Assembly (NCBI GenBank): GCA_043228905.1
Contig: JBHGNT010000015.1
Coordinates: forward strand, 11,222,001 to 11,286,000
Length of the DNA stretch: 64,000 bases
Source: Azolla caroliniana
Lineage: Eukaryota; Polypodiophyta
Direction: 5' to 3'
A model generated the notes under the pieces. It did not search any database and was not told the origin of the DNA. It saw nothing but the letters and a program-made list of their open reading frames with translations. Made by a program: the position numbers and the translations under genes. Every line of letters begins with the position of its first letter. The first letter of the stretch is position 1. Shown here in pieces: positions 44,801 to 57,184 of this stretch.

Positions 44801-47480
44801 CTCTCATGATGAAATCGAGCCACGTATCACTTGTAGTTTGTGTGGGTGTTGGGGTAACTATCGCCTTCTCTGTGAGTCTAACATTGTTGTAATGTTGTAA
44901 CCTGTCGTGAGTTGACCATCCATTAGTAAGCATCTCCGGTCTCGAAGCGTGTGGATGCCAGCCTGATCAAACCTTCCCGAAGCCATTCCCTTCCTTTAGT
45001 CGAGCATAAGGCCATCCTCAATATATTAGTGTAAACTTCCAAGAAGACCTCAATCATGCAATTGATCATGCAATTGGGATAGAAACCATGATCATGCAAT
45101 TGGGATAGAATAACACAAAGAGCAAAGTCAACATGTCAACATGCATGTGTATATACAGATACAAATCACATTTTATATATCTAAAATTGTTAAGTAAAAT
45201 GAATTGGGAGGCAGTCATATAATGTCACTCTCATAAAGGACATAATGGTATCTTGATTCTCAGATAAATTAATAATGTTTGTATTCAAGCCAAACATTCA
45301 CTTCCATGAGCTAATGAGCTCTACATGTTACACCTCTAATAAAAAATGTTTGAGTAGAGAAGCTCACAATGGAAAAGTCCCCCTTATGACCTGGAATATT
45401 CTACATTCAATAATCAAATAAGAAAATTTCTTTGTACAAATGTATTTCTTGGACTCATTTAAATGTTGAAAATGTATCACCAAGACACATAATAGAATAT
45501 CGTTTGGAAATCATTATGAGGAAAATATGGGGTTTACTATGTAAAAAGGAAGATTTTATGGTTGAAAAAGGCTTCTCCGAGGCATACATTTGAAGGTGAA
45601 CAATGACACAGTAGAAAAAACATTTTTGAAATCATTACATGTATGTGCAAACCATGGAAAAAACCAAAATAAAGATTCGCTATTTGCTCTAAGAAAATAT
45701 AGTAGTCATGCGTAAAGACAAAGCCTTGTGTGCATTGCTAAAAATGAGAATGAGGGGGAAAGAAGACAAATATTTTTTAGTTATAGAATACTATGAGAAA
45801 ATTCTAAGGAAAATGCATAATTCAATCATGAGAAGAATTTGATCATGAGCTTAGATAGAAATTAGAATTTGATGAAAATTATTTGTCACACTAGATGAAG
45901 GTGCAATTTGAGAAACCAATAATGGGTCAATGTTTTTTTTAAATATTGTACAAAAAATATTTGAATAAACACATCAGTTTTAACACTCAAATCCCAGTGA
46001 CAAACTTTCTTCCATGAAATACTCATTGAGCCCACCAACCCAAGTTTTCTACCACCCCCATCCTTTGCATGATTAGTAGGCTTTAGAAAGCTTAAGAACA
46101 AATCACTTGGCGAGTTTAAAAGAAATAAGCAATGAAAAACAAAAATTCTAAGATGAAAACATGAAAATAATATATTTATATATGTAGTTAAGTATTATTC
46201 CTAAAATATATGAAACTATCCTTCCTAATACAATTAATTTCAAAATGATAAGGTCATTCAGAAATTGTGATACAAAAAGAAGATTAATATCATAGAATGC
46301 AAGAAGATCTGAAACAAGTCCGCGGAACATATGTATTACATGTCTATGTGATGTTGAACATGTGATTGAAACCCAAAAAAACTATATGGTAGGAATAAAT
46401 GATATGTTACAATTATCTGGTTAGGTTACATAATTGTTTTACTAAAGCATCATATGATATGGTCGAACTTTAGGGGAGCTTGTGCTTGTACATTATTCTC
46501 CATTATTTCTTGTTTATTGATGCGTATATACCTTCCTCTTTATTGAATATGTAATGGCTTCAATTTCCTTCAATGCAATATATACACTTACAAAACTCTC
46601 TTCATTAGCAAAAATATAATTGAAGGTTATACAATTATGATTTTTGAAAGCTAACTAATACAAAGTTTGCATAGTTAAGTGGAAATTGATGTGTTATTAC
46701 TTTTTGCAAAGATTAATAAATAACCAAATCTTAGCATAGTTAATGAACCTTTCACAAACAATATTAACATGACAAAAAATAAATCAAGTCTTGAAGGAAG
46801 AGTTATGCTTTGAAGGAAGAGTAGTTGAAAATAGAAATCTTTATTAATATTCAATCATTAAACACTAAATAATATAATGAGGCTACACATCACTTGCCAA
46901 CCAAATTACTCATGTCTAGAATCTTACTCATTTTCCTAGTGTCCATGGCTTCCGATACTTCTGTACACTAGGGCTTCAATAATATGATGAGAAGATTACA
47001 AAACATTGTCAAGTTGTCAAGTTTATGTTATCCAATCATTGCAAAAATGGAATCCCTAATAACCCTTGGATAAATAGAGGGAGCAATTAGTGTTTCACAA
47101 TGAACTGTGGCAGCTTCGAGCTAAGAAAAATGGCTTGCTCCAACGAAGACGATGAAGTTTGTATGTAATGTGTGACGCACTAATCCTCTCTCTCAATGCC
47201 ACTTATAGATCAATTGTCGTTAGAGGTAGGTTTAGTGAGGTTCTTTTACACAATCATGTTTGAGTGATTTACATATTCCCTTCTCTACTCAATTCAAAAG
47301 ATCAAGTGTGTATACATCTTGAACTAAATAGTCATTTTTGTGGGTTTATGGGGTATCATCCTTTTCATGTTATTCGATAAAGCAATTTATGAGGGGAGCC
47401 AATGATTTGAATGGACACATTGTCTTGTCTCATGCAAGCAATTCTTTACCTCAAGGAAGTTAGCATTGAAAAAAATTTGG
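44801..47480. other. AT-rich spacer without recognisable gene
   Basis: About 2.7 kb of AT-rich DNA with only short open frames on both strands. I recognise no protein family, RNA gene or LTR. A direct repeat TGATCATGCAATTGGGATAG is seen at about 45062-45110. The stretch may hold heavily decayed elements. Confidence 0.55.
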
Positions 47481-47489
47481 ATTCTCTTA

Positions 47490-48560
47490 AATAAATCTTT
47501 CCATCTAGATATCTATGAGCTTTTATCTCCCTGAACTTTAATGCCCTCTGGCAATTCTGCAATGAGCCTCAGCCAAAACTACTTCCTTTTCAAATTGTCG
47601 AACCACGCGACATTATATGCCGTCTACTCCTTTATGGTATAATGTGTTGTGAAAGAGGCAGAAATTTCGACTTCAAATTGCCAGACTTTTTTGTTCATCC
47701 ATTGGCATCCCTTCTGGTGGCAATCCGGTACTAAGAAAGATTGTTATCTCTGTAATCCATGAATCAACCTTTTCTTCATCTATTTCCATTGAATCCACTA
47801 TGTTGACTTGGAAGAGTTGAGCATCGGGAAAATCATCCTTCAGTCCTATACCTAGCTCTCCTGACTCCACTCGACTTCGATAGTCAGCTACTGCATGTTG
47901 CACCCCTAGTCGATGAATTCTATCGAATTCAAATTCCTGCAGCAATAGTGTCCATCTGGCCAGTTTACCTATTAATTCTTGTTTTGACACCAAGCATAAT
48001 AGTGTCGAATGATCCACATGAAATGTGAATTTCTGACCTAACAGGTAATGTCAGAATTTTTTGACACTATATATCATTCTGAGAGCCTCGCGTTCTGTTG
48101 TCGAATAATTTAGTTCGACCATTGATAATTTTCAACTCACGTAATAGACTGGCCTATACCAGTTTAGCTCTGACAGTTGCATTAACGAACTTCTGATAGC
48201 CACATCGGATGCTTTGACAAATACATGAAAGTCTTTTCCCCAATCGGGAGGTTGTATGACCGGGGCCTTGGTTAGCATCTTCTTTAGATAGTCATATGCA
48301 TCCTGTCAGTTGTTGTCCATTGAAAAGGCACTTTATGTACGACTATATGTAAGGGCGTCGTCACATCGGCTAGATATCGAATCATCCGACTGAGGGCATT
48401 AGCATTTGTCGGAGGTGGAGCATCCATGATCGCCTTTACTTTGTCGAGGTCGACTGCGATACCTTCTCGACTGACTATATGCCTAAGCAATGTACCACTT
48501 GTTACACCAAATGCGCATTTAGCAGGATTTAGACTGAGCCGACCTTATTGACACTGTTCC
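47490..48560 (-). pseudogene. Gypsy E pol remnant: RT C-terminus, RNase H, integrase zinc domain
   Basis: Minus-strand continuation of the polyprotein at 48568-49287. It reads GHIVSREGIAVDLDKVKAI-like sequence (48490-48410), an RNase H tail ARWTLLLQEFEFDRIHRLGVQHAVADY (about 47960-47880), then across stops the integrase zinc region NTLYHKGVDGI and FEKEVVLAEAHC (about 47630-47540). After about 47490 no integrase core is readable. Stops and frameshifts are common. Confidence 0.75.
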
Positions 48561-48567
48561 AAACATA

Positions 48568-49287
48568 TCAAAGATGTTCCAAATGATCGGCTTTTCTTTT
48601 GTAGACCGTGGAATCATCCAAAAATACCTGCATAAATGCTGGTATATAATCCGTAAAAATTTCTTGGATGACTCTCTGAAATGTTGTCGGAGTTGTTTTC
48701 AAGCCGAACATCATCACCACTGCCATGAATACTCCACATTCAATGACGAACGTTGTCTTTTCTTGATCATTAGGATGCATCCCAACCTGATTATATCCAC
48801 TAAATCCATCTAGAAAACTGTAGATTTCGTGGTCTGCCACTGCATCTACAACTCCATCAGTAAACAGAAAACCATCTGTTACCGTGGCCGTATTCAATTT
48901 TCTGTAATCGACACATACCCTAATATTTCCATTCTTCTTGGGTACAATGACTATAATTGGACATAACCAAGTGGCCTTTTTTACCGGCCAAATGAAGCCG
49001 ACTCTGAGTAGTTTGTTGATTTCTTCTTTCACTTTAGCTGCATAATTCGAATTCAGCAAGTATCGTCGTTGTTGCACCGGCTTCACATCTTTATGTAAAT
49101 TGATTTGATGTTGACAGAACGCCAGATCGAGGCCCTTCATATCCTCAAACGACCATGCGAAAACATCCTTATATTGCCGTAATAGGTCGATCAACTTAGC
49201 TTTATCTTCCAACTCCATTTCTTTGGCTATTAGAATTGTCTTTGGTTCGGCCTCTTTGTCAGCTAAATTTAATTCCTCTAATGCCAA
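48568..49287 (-). pseudogene. Gypsy E RT, open 239-codon stretch
   Basis: This open part of a Ty3/gypsy RT has the blocks KDVFAWSFEDMKGLD, QQRRYLLNSNYAAKVKEEINKLL, VVPKK-type VPKKNGNIRVCVDYRKLN, FSGYNQVGMHPNDQEKTTF and the catalytic region FMQVFLDDSTVY (FLDD kept). It is of the same lineage as gypsy D at 36.4/42.3 kb, probably Tat-like. Neighbouring frames hold the protease (right) and RNase H (left). It lost other required parts, so it is part of a dead element. Confidence 0.85.
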
Positions 49288-49308
49288 TGCTTGAACTCTC
49301 TGGGATAC

Positions 49309-49923
49309 CTACATCTCTCTTTCCATAGCTTCTTTTTGGAACCGTAATTCCTTTATAGTTTTGTCGCCGACAGGAATTCCCTCTTCTTTTTCTTCCTCAT
49401 CGAAATATGGTGTGAGTGTTTGCACGATATCGACTTCGAATAGTGGAATGATTTTGGGATTGTCCTTTAAGTATTGTTCTTCCTCCTCCTCATCCAATCC
49501 CTCCAACATGTTTATTGCCTCCGCATGGATTTGTAAACTTTGTCTGATCGTGCTAACTTTTTCTTGCGTCGACACCCGAATTTTGTGCTTGCCTTTCTGG
49601 AATGTCAGAGTGTTCTTCTGCCAATTCTGTTTAATGTTAGCCATTTTCAAGCAAGGTTGGCCCAATAATAAGGGATATGCACGTGGTGCATCTAAGTGAA
49701 GAACTACTACTAAGATCTGAAATGTGTGGCCACCTATAACAATATCTAATTGTCGAATTAGACCAAGTGGTCGAACTGTGCTTGTGTCGGCCATCCGTAA
49801 CCGGAATGGACATGCATCCCATTTGGTAATGTCGAGTCGATCACATGTAAGTTTATTAATTACATTGACCCCCGAACCACATTCAACAATGCTTCCCGTG
49901 ACCTCTTGGCCCCGAATTATCAC
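49309..49923 (-). pseudogene. Gypsy E protease region
   Basis: A 204-codon open stretch. Near its start it reads VECGSGVNVINKLTCDRL, which has the layout of a retropepsin active site, but the usual Asp is absent (ECGSG). It continues with DIVIGGHTFQILVVVL and AYPLLLGQPCLKMANI, the hydrophobic flap and the LLG motif of retropepsins. The C-terminal part is acidic. The following RT (48568-49287) is in another frame. Confidence 0.75.
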
Positions 49924-50629
49924 CTTTATTGCTCACTACATTCTAACAAAAAACAAGCCTTCTGTTGTTGTATAAGATGAACCCCTTTTCCACTTTCTGT
50001 TCCTCTCTGAATATCTAATTCTCTCTCAGAAGATGAACCCAAACTAAGATTTCAATTCCAAATATGAATAATTTTTGTCAGATAGAACACTATCTACCTA
50101 TCCCCCCTTTTTTTTCTCGAAAAAAATATACTCCATTGGTATTAAAATGAAAATGGCCAAAGGCAATATACAAAATAGTCCAATGTTTATAGGTAAAGAT
50201 AATTCCTTTCCTTCAAACAAACATGAGAAATAGCCTTTAATATTTCCTTCGAACTCTTCCGCAATAAATTATCCACAATCACTAAACCGGTCTTTGACAT
50301 GCAAAACATAAAACAAATAATGACTATTATTTTTTGTACATGCCAAATAAACATGAAGAATAGTCTTCAATACTTCCTTCCAGGTCTTCCGCAAGATCAT
50401 CGATAATCACTCAACCAGTCTTTCATATTATCAATTGCTTTACACTATGTGCTTCCTCCTCGAAGATATGTAGGTTGTAAACCAGTTTTTCATTGACCTG
50501 CATCACAAGATCTTGGGAAATCGTTGTTCTTCAACACTTGTTACAAATGTTGCATTTGTAGACAACAAACTTACCATGATACACATGCACTTGGAATTCC
50601 TTCATCTCCACAACCCCTCAACAATCCGT
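49924..50629. other. Spacer without recognisable gene
   Basis: AT-rich sequence between the gypsy E protease and an L-family LTR. A block like CTTCCTTC..ACTCTTCCGCAA.. occurs twice (near 50240 and 50375), so there is a degenerate internal duplication of about 140 bp. No coding signal. Confidence 0.5.
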
Positions 50630-51271
50630 TGTCGTGAGGATTTTCAGTCATTGTGAGAAAACCGAGTGGGGTGAATAAAATGGGGATGTGCAACATTGCA
50701 CATGCACTTAAGGAATTTGTAAAATAGGAAAAGTAACAAAATGTAAAGGGAAGGGTAAAAATCTAAGGTGCTAAAAGGGGACCACAAAGTTTGTGAAATA
50801 TAAAGCTGATATGTACTTAGGGGCTCATGCACATGTAGACTAAAGGGGAGTGTATGGAAGTACGTTGTAATAAGTAGAGGGCGTGGGTGTGTGTGAATGT
50901 GAGAGGAGAGGGAGTTAAGACCCCATTAATCTCTCCTCCTCAAATCAAGGCCAAATATTCCCCCATTGAAAGAAGGGGGATTTGACCTCTTCTTTATGTA
51001 ATGTGCCTCACCCCTTACTACTATAAAAAGGAGTGAGGGGCCATTTTTGAGGGGTTTCCACTTTTTGGGTTGCCATTAGGGTTTCAGAGTTTTGGGTTTT
51101 AGGATCTCGTTTTAGGGGTTTCATTCATCATCATCATCTTCTTCTTCTTCTTCTTTTCCCCCATCCGGTTAGGGTTTCATCTAGAGGGTTTACATTTAGC
51201 CTAAGCGACCATGGTTGTAATTCATGTGGTGTTTTCGTAATATAATCATTTGATGAATCTTGTCTTGTCTT
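50630..51271 (+). repeat. L-family LTR, first part (split by the chromovirus)
   Basis: It starts TGTCGTGAGGATTTTC and has GTGAGAAAACCGAGTGGG, ATGTGCAACATTGCACATGC, a TATA box (CTATAAAAAGGAG, 51021-51033) and GAGGGGTTTCCACTTTTTGG. It is interrupted after GTCTT (51267-51271) by the chromovirus. Its end continues at 57031-57184. No internal L-element sequence adjoins it, so it is probably a solo LTR. Confidence 0.7.
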
Positions 51272-51651
51272 TGTCATGACGACATACATTTTGGCCTTAC
51301 AAGGATTCGAGCTCAAGACGTCTTGGTCTATATGTTAGACCTTTAACCATTATACTAACATATATGATGTATAGTTATAATAAATGTATTATTAGTTATT
51401 ACAAGACATTTAGAGTATTCTAGAACATTCTAGAGTATTCTAGAACATTCTAGGATATTCCATGATTATATTAAATATCATAAATATCTAAAATATTCTA
51501 GAACATTCTAGAATACTCCATAAGGACCTATAAATAGGTGTCTATTCATTCATCACAACTCATTCGGTTCAACACCAGTTTGTAGCCCCTTAGCCTACTC
51601 TTTGTAATCCTTGCTCTCTTATAATATAAACTCTCTTTCCATCTCTAGTGT

Positions 51652-51699
<48 letters not shown>

Positions 51700-51750
51700 T
51701 ACCTTCTACTGTCATCTTATTTTTCTCTCTCCTATTCTCAAGTCACGACA
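51272..51750 (+). repeat. 5' LTR of the chromovirus
   Basis: It starts TGTCATGACGACATAC and ends CAAGTCACGACA. It contains repeats of the type TCTAGAACATTCTAGA (51418-51512), a TATA-like CCTATAAATAGG (51528-51539) and a long CT run (51656-51696). Compared with the 3' LTR it has one extra TCTAGAACAT-type repeat and a longer CT run, plus a few substitutions. I could not recognise a standard primer site after it. Confidence 0.92.
51278..51350 (-). other. tRNA-like segment at the start of the chromovirus LTR
   Basis: The minus strand reads TTAGTATAATGGTTAAAGGT, which fits the pol III A box exactly (TRGYNNANNGG), then GGTCTA-ACATA-TAGACC, an anticodon-arm-like hairpin, and GAGCTCGAATCC, a B box with two mismatches. 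The spacing is that of a tRNA. The same segment is in the 3' LTR (56595-56667). No full acceptor stem is visible. It may be a captured tRNA or SINE piece, transcribable against the element. Confidence 0.5.
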
Positions 51751-51843
51751 GTTTGAACCGAATCTATCTCTTTTCTTCTTCTCCAACTTCTTCTTCTTAT
51801 CTTAACCTTATTCAACCAAATCTAGCAATTTTCTATCACAACT

Positions 51844-52821
51844 ATGGAGTCCGTCAGCAAGCAAGAATATATGTGTGTTCTCTCCGAGCTCGAAATGCTA
51901 ACAACCAAATTTGTGGCACTAGAGCATGAAAATCAAAGATTGTTGGGAGACTTACAACAAGTAAGTGCTGAAAAAGTACAACAATATGAAGAATTATCTC
52001 AACGGGTGCATCAATTGGAGACTACTCTATTGCAGCGACAAGCAGCGGAAGTTCAAACCTCGCGGAAGGAACCCAAGATTAGTCTGTCGGCCAAGTTTGA
52101 TGGTACAAGGTCTCAGTTTCGTGGATTTTTAAATCAGGTACGGCTTGTGATTAAATTGCATCCTAGCCGTTACCCAACTGATGTTGCTCGTGTGGGTCTA
52201 GTTGGTACCTTGTTAACGGGTACCGCATTAGCGTGGTTTGCACCACTCCTAGAGAAGAACTCACCATTATTAGAAGATTTTGAAGGGTTTATTAATGAGT
52301 TCCAAGCCAACTTTGGAGACACTGATAGTATGAGGATTGCAATAAACAAAATTCGGCGATTACGACAAGGAGATCGTCCTACTTCCGCTTATGCTGCAGA
52401 TTTTCGCCTTCTAGCATGTGATATTCCATGGGACGAGGCAGCATTGATGGACCAATTTCGTCAAGGTCTGCGCAATGATGTGAAGGATTTACTTCTTACC
52501 TTCCATGATGATCCAAAATCTCTTACTGAAGCAGTAAGTCGGGCCATGCGATGTGACAATCGCTTATTTGAGCGGCGTTCTGAGCGCTAACAAATGTTAC
52601 ATTTTCGACCAACAGAAACATATGCTTCGGTGGTTGCAACTCCACCCCAAGTATCAAAGTCAAGTGTGGTGGAAGGCCCTACTCCAATGGAAATCGAGAC
52701 AACACGACGTCGAGGACCATTATCGGATGCTGAAAAGCAACGACGGAGAGCGAATCGTCTATGCCTCTATTGTGGTGGTCCAGGGCATATTGTTGTGAAT
52801 TGTCCACATAAACCACGATGA
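51844..52821 (+). pseudogene. Chromovirus gag with zinc knuckle (one internal stop)
   Basis: The frame opens at ATG 51844 (MESVSKQEY) and runs 248 codons to TAA at 52588. The same frame continues to TGA at 52819. An N-terminal coiled coil (about residues 5-70) is followed by a retrotransposon gag (RTL/PEG10-type) capsid domain with KFDGTRSQFRGFLNQV, LLTGTALAWFAPLL and FRQGLRNDVKDLLL. The knuckle CLYCGGPGHIVVNC lies at about 52768-52809. Gag would form the particle. The TAA removes the nucleic-acid binding knuckle unless it is read through. Confidence 0.88.
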
Positions 52822-54700
52822 CAAGTTAACCAAGTAAGTGCTCATGACAATCCCATCTCAATTTCTGCCCCGCCTTCTCGTAACCCAAGTAGGCCTGGTA
52901 GTCCCTGTCATAAAAATACATTTGATGTCTTGAGCCAATTAGATGATGTGTTAAACGAGTAAGTCCGGCCAAAATCGGAGCCATTTGGTTGGACAACCCT
53001 AGGCATGTAACGTCTGTCCCTAGTTGTGGTTCCATTTCATCCGGACAAGTTAGTCGAGTTTTCTCTGCACAAGTTGAGCTTAACACATCTAGGTGCCATC
53101 GAGTCCCAGTTTCTGCCCTCTTAGACTCTGGAGCCAACTCTTGTTTCATGGATCGTGAGTTTGCTGTAATGCATAATATTCAGTTGCATAAGCTCCCAAG
53201 GCCAGTGTCAGTCGGAGTCATTGATGGACGCCCCATAGCATCAGGTGATATAGTTGAAGAGTCTGAACCAATTCATGTAGTCCTAGGCAATTTGGCTAGT
53301 GTCATCTCATTCAACATCATTAGTAGTCCAGAGCACTCCCTAGTTCTTGGTCTTCCATGGTTTGAGCTACATAACCCAACTATTGATTGGAGAAAAAGAA
53401 CCATCGAAGAAGTCACAATACATTCTGAGCCTCTTAGAACTCCAACAAAGGATATGACATTCCAAAAGATTTCGACAATCTCTATACATCAATTACGTGA
53501 GGAAGGACGAAAGGAAGACATGTTGGTGTTCACAGTTTTAGCAACTCCCACATCGAGCTCACAAGAATCGGGGGTCCAACTACCGAAGAAATATATAGAA
53601 TTCTCTGATGTTTTTGATAAGGTGAAGGCCAATAGACTACCAGAGCATCGACCATATGATTGCCCGATTGATTTGCAGCCCGGAAAAGAGCCTCCATGGG
53701 GGCCAATTTATAACCTTTCACCCACAGAGTTAGAGGTTCTTCAGGAATATATTGATGAGAACTTGGCAAATGGGTTTATCCAGCATTCAAGATCTCCTGC
53801 CGGCGCACCCATATTTTTCGTTAAGAAGAAAGATGGTTCGCTTCGTCTGGTCGTGGATTATCGAGGATTGAATAAAGTAACTATTCGAAACCGATATGCT
53901 CTACCATTGATTTTGAGCCTTCTGGAACGCCTCAATGGAGCTAAGTATTTCACAAAGTTAGATCTTCGAGGTGCTTACAATCTTGTTCGAATTCGTCCTG
54001 GGGATGAATGGAAGACTGCTTTTCGTACTCGCTATGGCCATTTTGAGTATACAGTGATGCCATTTGGTCTCACGAATGCACCAACAATTTTCCAACATAT
54101 GGCGAATGACATTTTTCGAGATTTCCTCGATATTTTCGTCATAATTTACCTACATGATATCTTGATCTACTCAAAAACTCAAGAGGATCATGATATACAC
54201 GTTCGACAAGCTTTGCAATGGTTGCGTGAATATGGTCTCTATGCAAAATTGGAGAAGTGCAGCTTTGACCAGCGTCAAGTGGAATTTTTGGGGTACATAG
54301 TCTCTTCACATGGCATCTCTATGGATCCAGCAAAGGTTCAAACAGTTTTGGATTGGCAAACACCACAGTCTGTGCGAGATGTACAATGTTTTTTAGGGTT
54401 CACAAACTTTTATCGCAAGTTCATCAAAGATTATTCAAAGATCGTATTGCCCCTCACTCAACTGACACAGAAGAATCAACCATTTGTGTGGAGTATAAAT
54501 GCAAACTCTGCATTTGAAGGATTAAAGCAAGCATTTACATCCGCACCAATTTTGATGCATGTTGATCCATTGAAGCGCTTTATACTGGAAGTTGATGCAT
54601 CTAACTTCGCATTAGGAAGCGTATTATCCCAGATTAGCAATGATGGCCAACTACACCCTGTGGCTTTTCTCATTCATGGAAATTCGAAGCTGCAGAAATC
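52822..54700 (+). pseudogene. Chromovirus protease and reverse transcriptase
   Basis: Open from about 52989 in a frame different from gag. Protease has LLDSGANSCFMD (about 53125) and SLVLGLPWF. RT has LRLVVDYRGLNKVTIRN, FTKLDLRGAYNLVRI, MPFGLTNAPTIFQ, and the active-site motif YLHD (54148-54159), where YLDD is required. The first catalytic Asp of the pair is thus replaced by His, which should abolish polymerisation. RNase H starts at VDASNFALGSVLSQ (about 54593). A one-base shift near 54665 moves the frame. Confidence 0.9.
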
Positions 54701-56596
54701 AACTATGAGATTCACGACAAAGAGCTTCTTGCCATTGTGGATTCTTTTCAACAATGGCGTCATTTTTTGGAGGGTTCGTCTCAACAAATCATTGTCTATA
54801 ATGATCACAAAAATCTAACGTACTTCCAAAGTGCTCGAGTCTTGAGTCGTCGACAAGCTCGTTGGGCGCAATTTTTAACTCGTTTTGATTTCGTAATTCT
54901 ATATCGCCCTGGGACGCAACAAGGCAAAGCAGATGCTTTATCTCAGCGTTCATATATGGAACTTCAACCAAGAGAGGCCGCATTTGAAAGTCAGAAGAAA
55001 ATCCTCTTGGGTCCTGACCGTCTACGACTAATGGCTTTTCATGCTATAGACACACTCAAGGATTCAAGTCTTCTAGACTCCATTCGGGAGCATATTGAGA
55101 CTGATGAATTTGCCCAAGATATTCTGAGCCATATTATCCCAGATCGTGCTTCTTGTTCACAATCTCAAAATCCTCGTCAAGACTACAACCAGTTCAATTG
55201 GCATGATGGTTTACTTTTTCGACAAAATCTCTTATATGTGCCTGATGGTCCTTCTCGACTTCAAGTCTTGCAACAATGTCATGATACACCAATGGCTGGA
55301 CATTTTGGCATCCACAAGACTTTGGCGTTAATTTCTCGAAGGTATTGGTGGCCACGACTTCGCCATTTTGTTACGGATTATGTTCGTAGTTGTGATACAT
55401 GTTGCCGATCCAAAAAACCTCGACATCATCCATATGGCTTATTACATCCAATGCCTATTCCTGAGAGTCCATGGAAATCTATTTCATTGGACTTCATTAC
55501 GGATCTACCACCTTCCAAGGGTTTTGATTCTATTCTCACGGTAGTAGATCGTTTTACCAAGATGGCACATTTTCTTCCCTGCACAAAGGCCATTACGAGC
55601 CAAGAGACAGCCGAGTTACTCATGCGAGAGGTGTTTCGGCATCATGGTGTTCCTGATGATATTATCAGTGATCGGGGTCCCCAGTTCATCTCAAAATTTT
55701 GGTGGCACATGTTCAAACTGTTACATACTTCTTGCAAACTCTCTTCCGGCTACCATCCAGAAACTAACGGACAGAGTGAGCGCACCAACCAAACAGTAGA
55801 ACAATATCTTCGTTGTTTTGTCAACTATCAACAAGATGATTGGGTTGATCTATTACATTTGGCGGAATTTGCTTACAACAACTCAGAACATTCTTCTACT
55901 GGATATTCCCCATTTTTTGCAAACATTGGGTACCATCCTCGTTGGACTATGCTTGAACATCCCGAACTCCCGACAAACCCGGTTGCTAAAGATCAGCTCA
56001 CCCGACTCCAAGAAGTTCAAGATATCCTTTTGCACCATTTATGTGATGCTCAAAACACTCAAAAGAAGGTTGCCGACCGTCATTGACGTGATTCATCGAC
56101 TACGTTTCAAGTGGGGGATCGAGTATGGCTTTTACAAGGTCGCATTAAAACAACCCGACCTTGCTGCAAATTGGATTATCAACGTTTTGGCCCATATGTG
56201 ATATCTGGTAAGATCAATGATGTGGCATTTCGCCTTGGTCTTCCCCCTCATATGCATCTTCACCCGGTCTTCCATGTTTCAATTTTGGAGCCGTACACAA
56301 CCAGCTCCATTCCAGGCCGTCTTACATCTCCCCCACTTCCAATCGAAATTTCGGATGGCTCCGAATATGAAGTTGCTGCCATTCTCGACTCCAAGATCGT
56401 TCACAACAAACTGTATTATTTGGTTGACTGGTTAGGTTATACACCTAATGATCGAACATGGGAACCTCTTGAGAATCTTGCTAATGCCTCCGAAATGGTT
56501 GCTGCATTTCACAACAAATATCCTCATAAGCCAAGTCCGAAATGTCGTCTTCCGACTCGTGGAACTCATCGTCGAAAAGGGGGGATAATGTCATGA
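54701..56596 (+). pseudogene. Chromovirus RNase H end, integrase and chromodomain
   Basis: The frame continues with HDKELLAIV-type RNase H sequence and YRPGTQQGKADALSQR, then the integrase zinc domain (HDTPMAGHFGIH, CDTC; about 55281-55400) and catalytic core with LDFITDLP (D), ISDRGPQF (D) and NGQSERTNQTVE (E), all present. One TGA at 56084 interrupts the frame. Beyond it, in the same frame, come the FHVSILEPY block and a chromodomain (YLVDWLGYTPNDRTWEPLENL, about 56416-56478), which in this class directs integration to marked chromatin. Confidence 0.9.
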
Positions 56597-57025
56597 CGAC
56601 ATACATTTTGGCCTTACAAGGATTCGAGCTCAAGACGTCTTGGTCTATATGTTAGACCTTTAACCATTATACTAACATATATGATGTATAGTTATAATAA
56701 ATGTATTATTAGTTATTACAAGACATTTAGAGTATTCTAGAACATTCTAGGATATTCCATGATTATATTAAATATCATAAATATCTAAAATATTCTAGAA
56801 CATTCCAGAATACTCCATAAGGACCTATAAATAGGTGTCTATTCATTCATCACAACTCATTCGGTTCAACACCAGTTTGTAGCCCCTTAGCCTACTCTTT
56901 GTAATCCTTGCTCTCTTATAATATAAACTCTCTTTCCATCTCTAGTGTTCTTTCTCTCTCTCTCTCTCTCCCTTTACCTTCTACTGTCATCTTATTTTTC
57001 TCTCTCCTATTCTCAAGTCACGACA
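56589..57025 (+). repeat. 3' LTR of the chromovirus
   Basis: It starts TGTCATGACGACATAC after the purine tract and ends CAAGTCACGACA, followed by GTCTT. It is shorter than the 5' LTR through a shorter CT run and the loss of one repeat. It carries the same tRNA-like segment (minus strand, 56595-56667). Confidence 0.92.
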
Positions 57026-57030
57026 GTCTT

Positions 57031-57184
57031 GTCTCTAATCTTAATCTCTCCAATCTTAATCTCTCTAACCTTAATCTTTCCCTTCTCGGTTAAACTCCCA
57101 AGCTTCTTTCCCTTCTCTCACTCTCTAGTCCAAGACCCCCGTGGTCTCGTCCTATCAGACACGCACCCGCGGAATTCCACGACA
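57031..57184 (+). repeat. L-family LTR, displaced terminal part
   Basis: This continues the LTR cut at 51271. It has three TCTAATCTTAATCTC-type short repeats, the family block CTAGTCCAAGACCCCCGTGG (57127-57146), and ends AATTCCACGACA at 57184. Confidence 0.7.

Larger units (their letters stand above)
51267..57030 (+). mobile_element. Full-length Ty3/gypsy chromovirus (plus orientation)
   Basis: The element has GTCTT target duplications (51267-51271 and 57026-57030), LTRs of 479 and 437 bp, and the order gag, knuckle, protease, RT, RNase H, integrase, chromodomain. A polypurine tract (AAAAGGGGGGATAA) precedes the 3' LTR. Stops, frameshifts and a changed RT active site make it inactive. The PEG10/sushi-like gag and short LTRs fit a chromovirus type known from non-seed plants and fungi (Tcn1-like). 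That placement is from memory. Confidence 0.93.

Noticed and set aside
44801-47480. Small open frames in the AT-rich spacer as possible host genes
   Set aside because: They are 60-100 codons at most, with no motif, no supporting splice structure and no agreement between frames.
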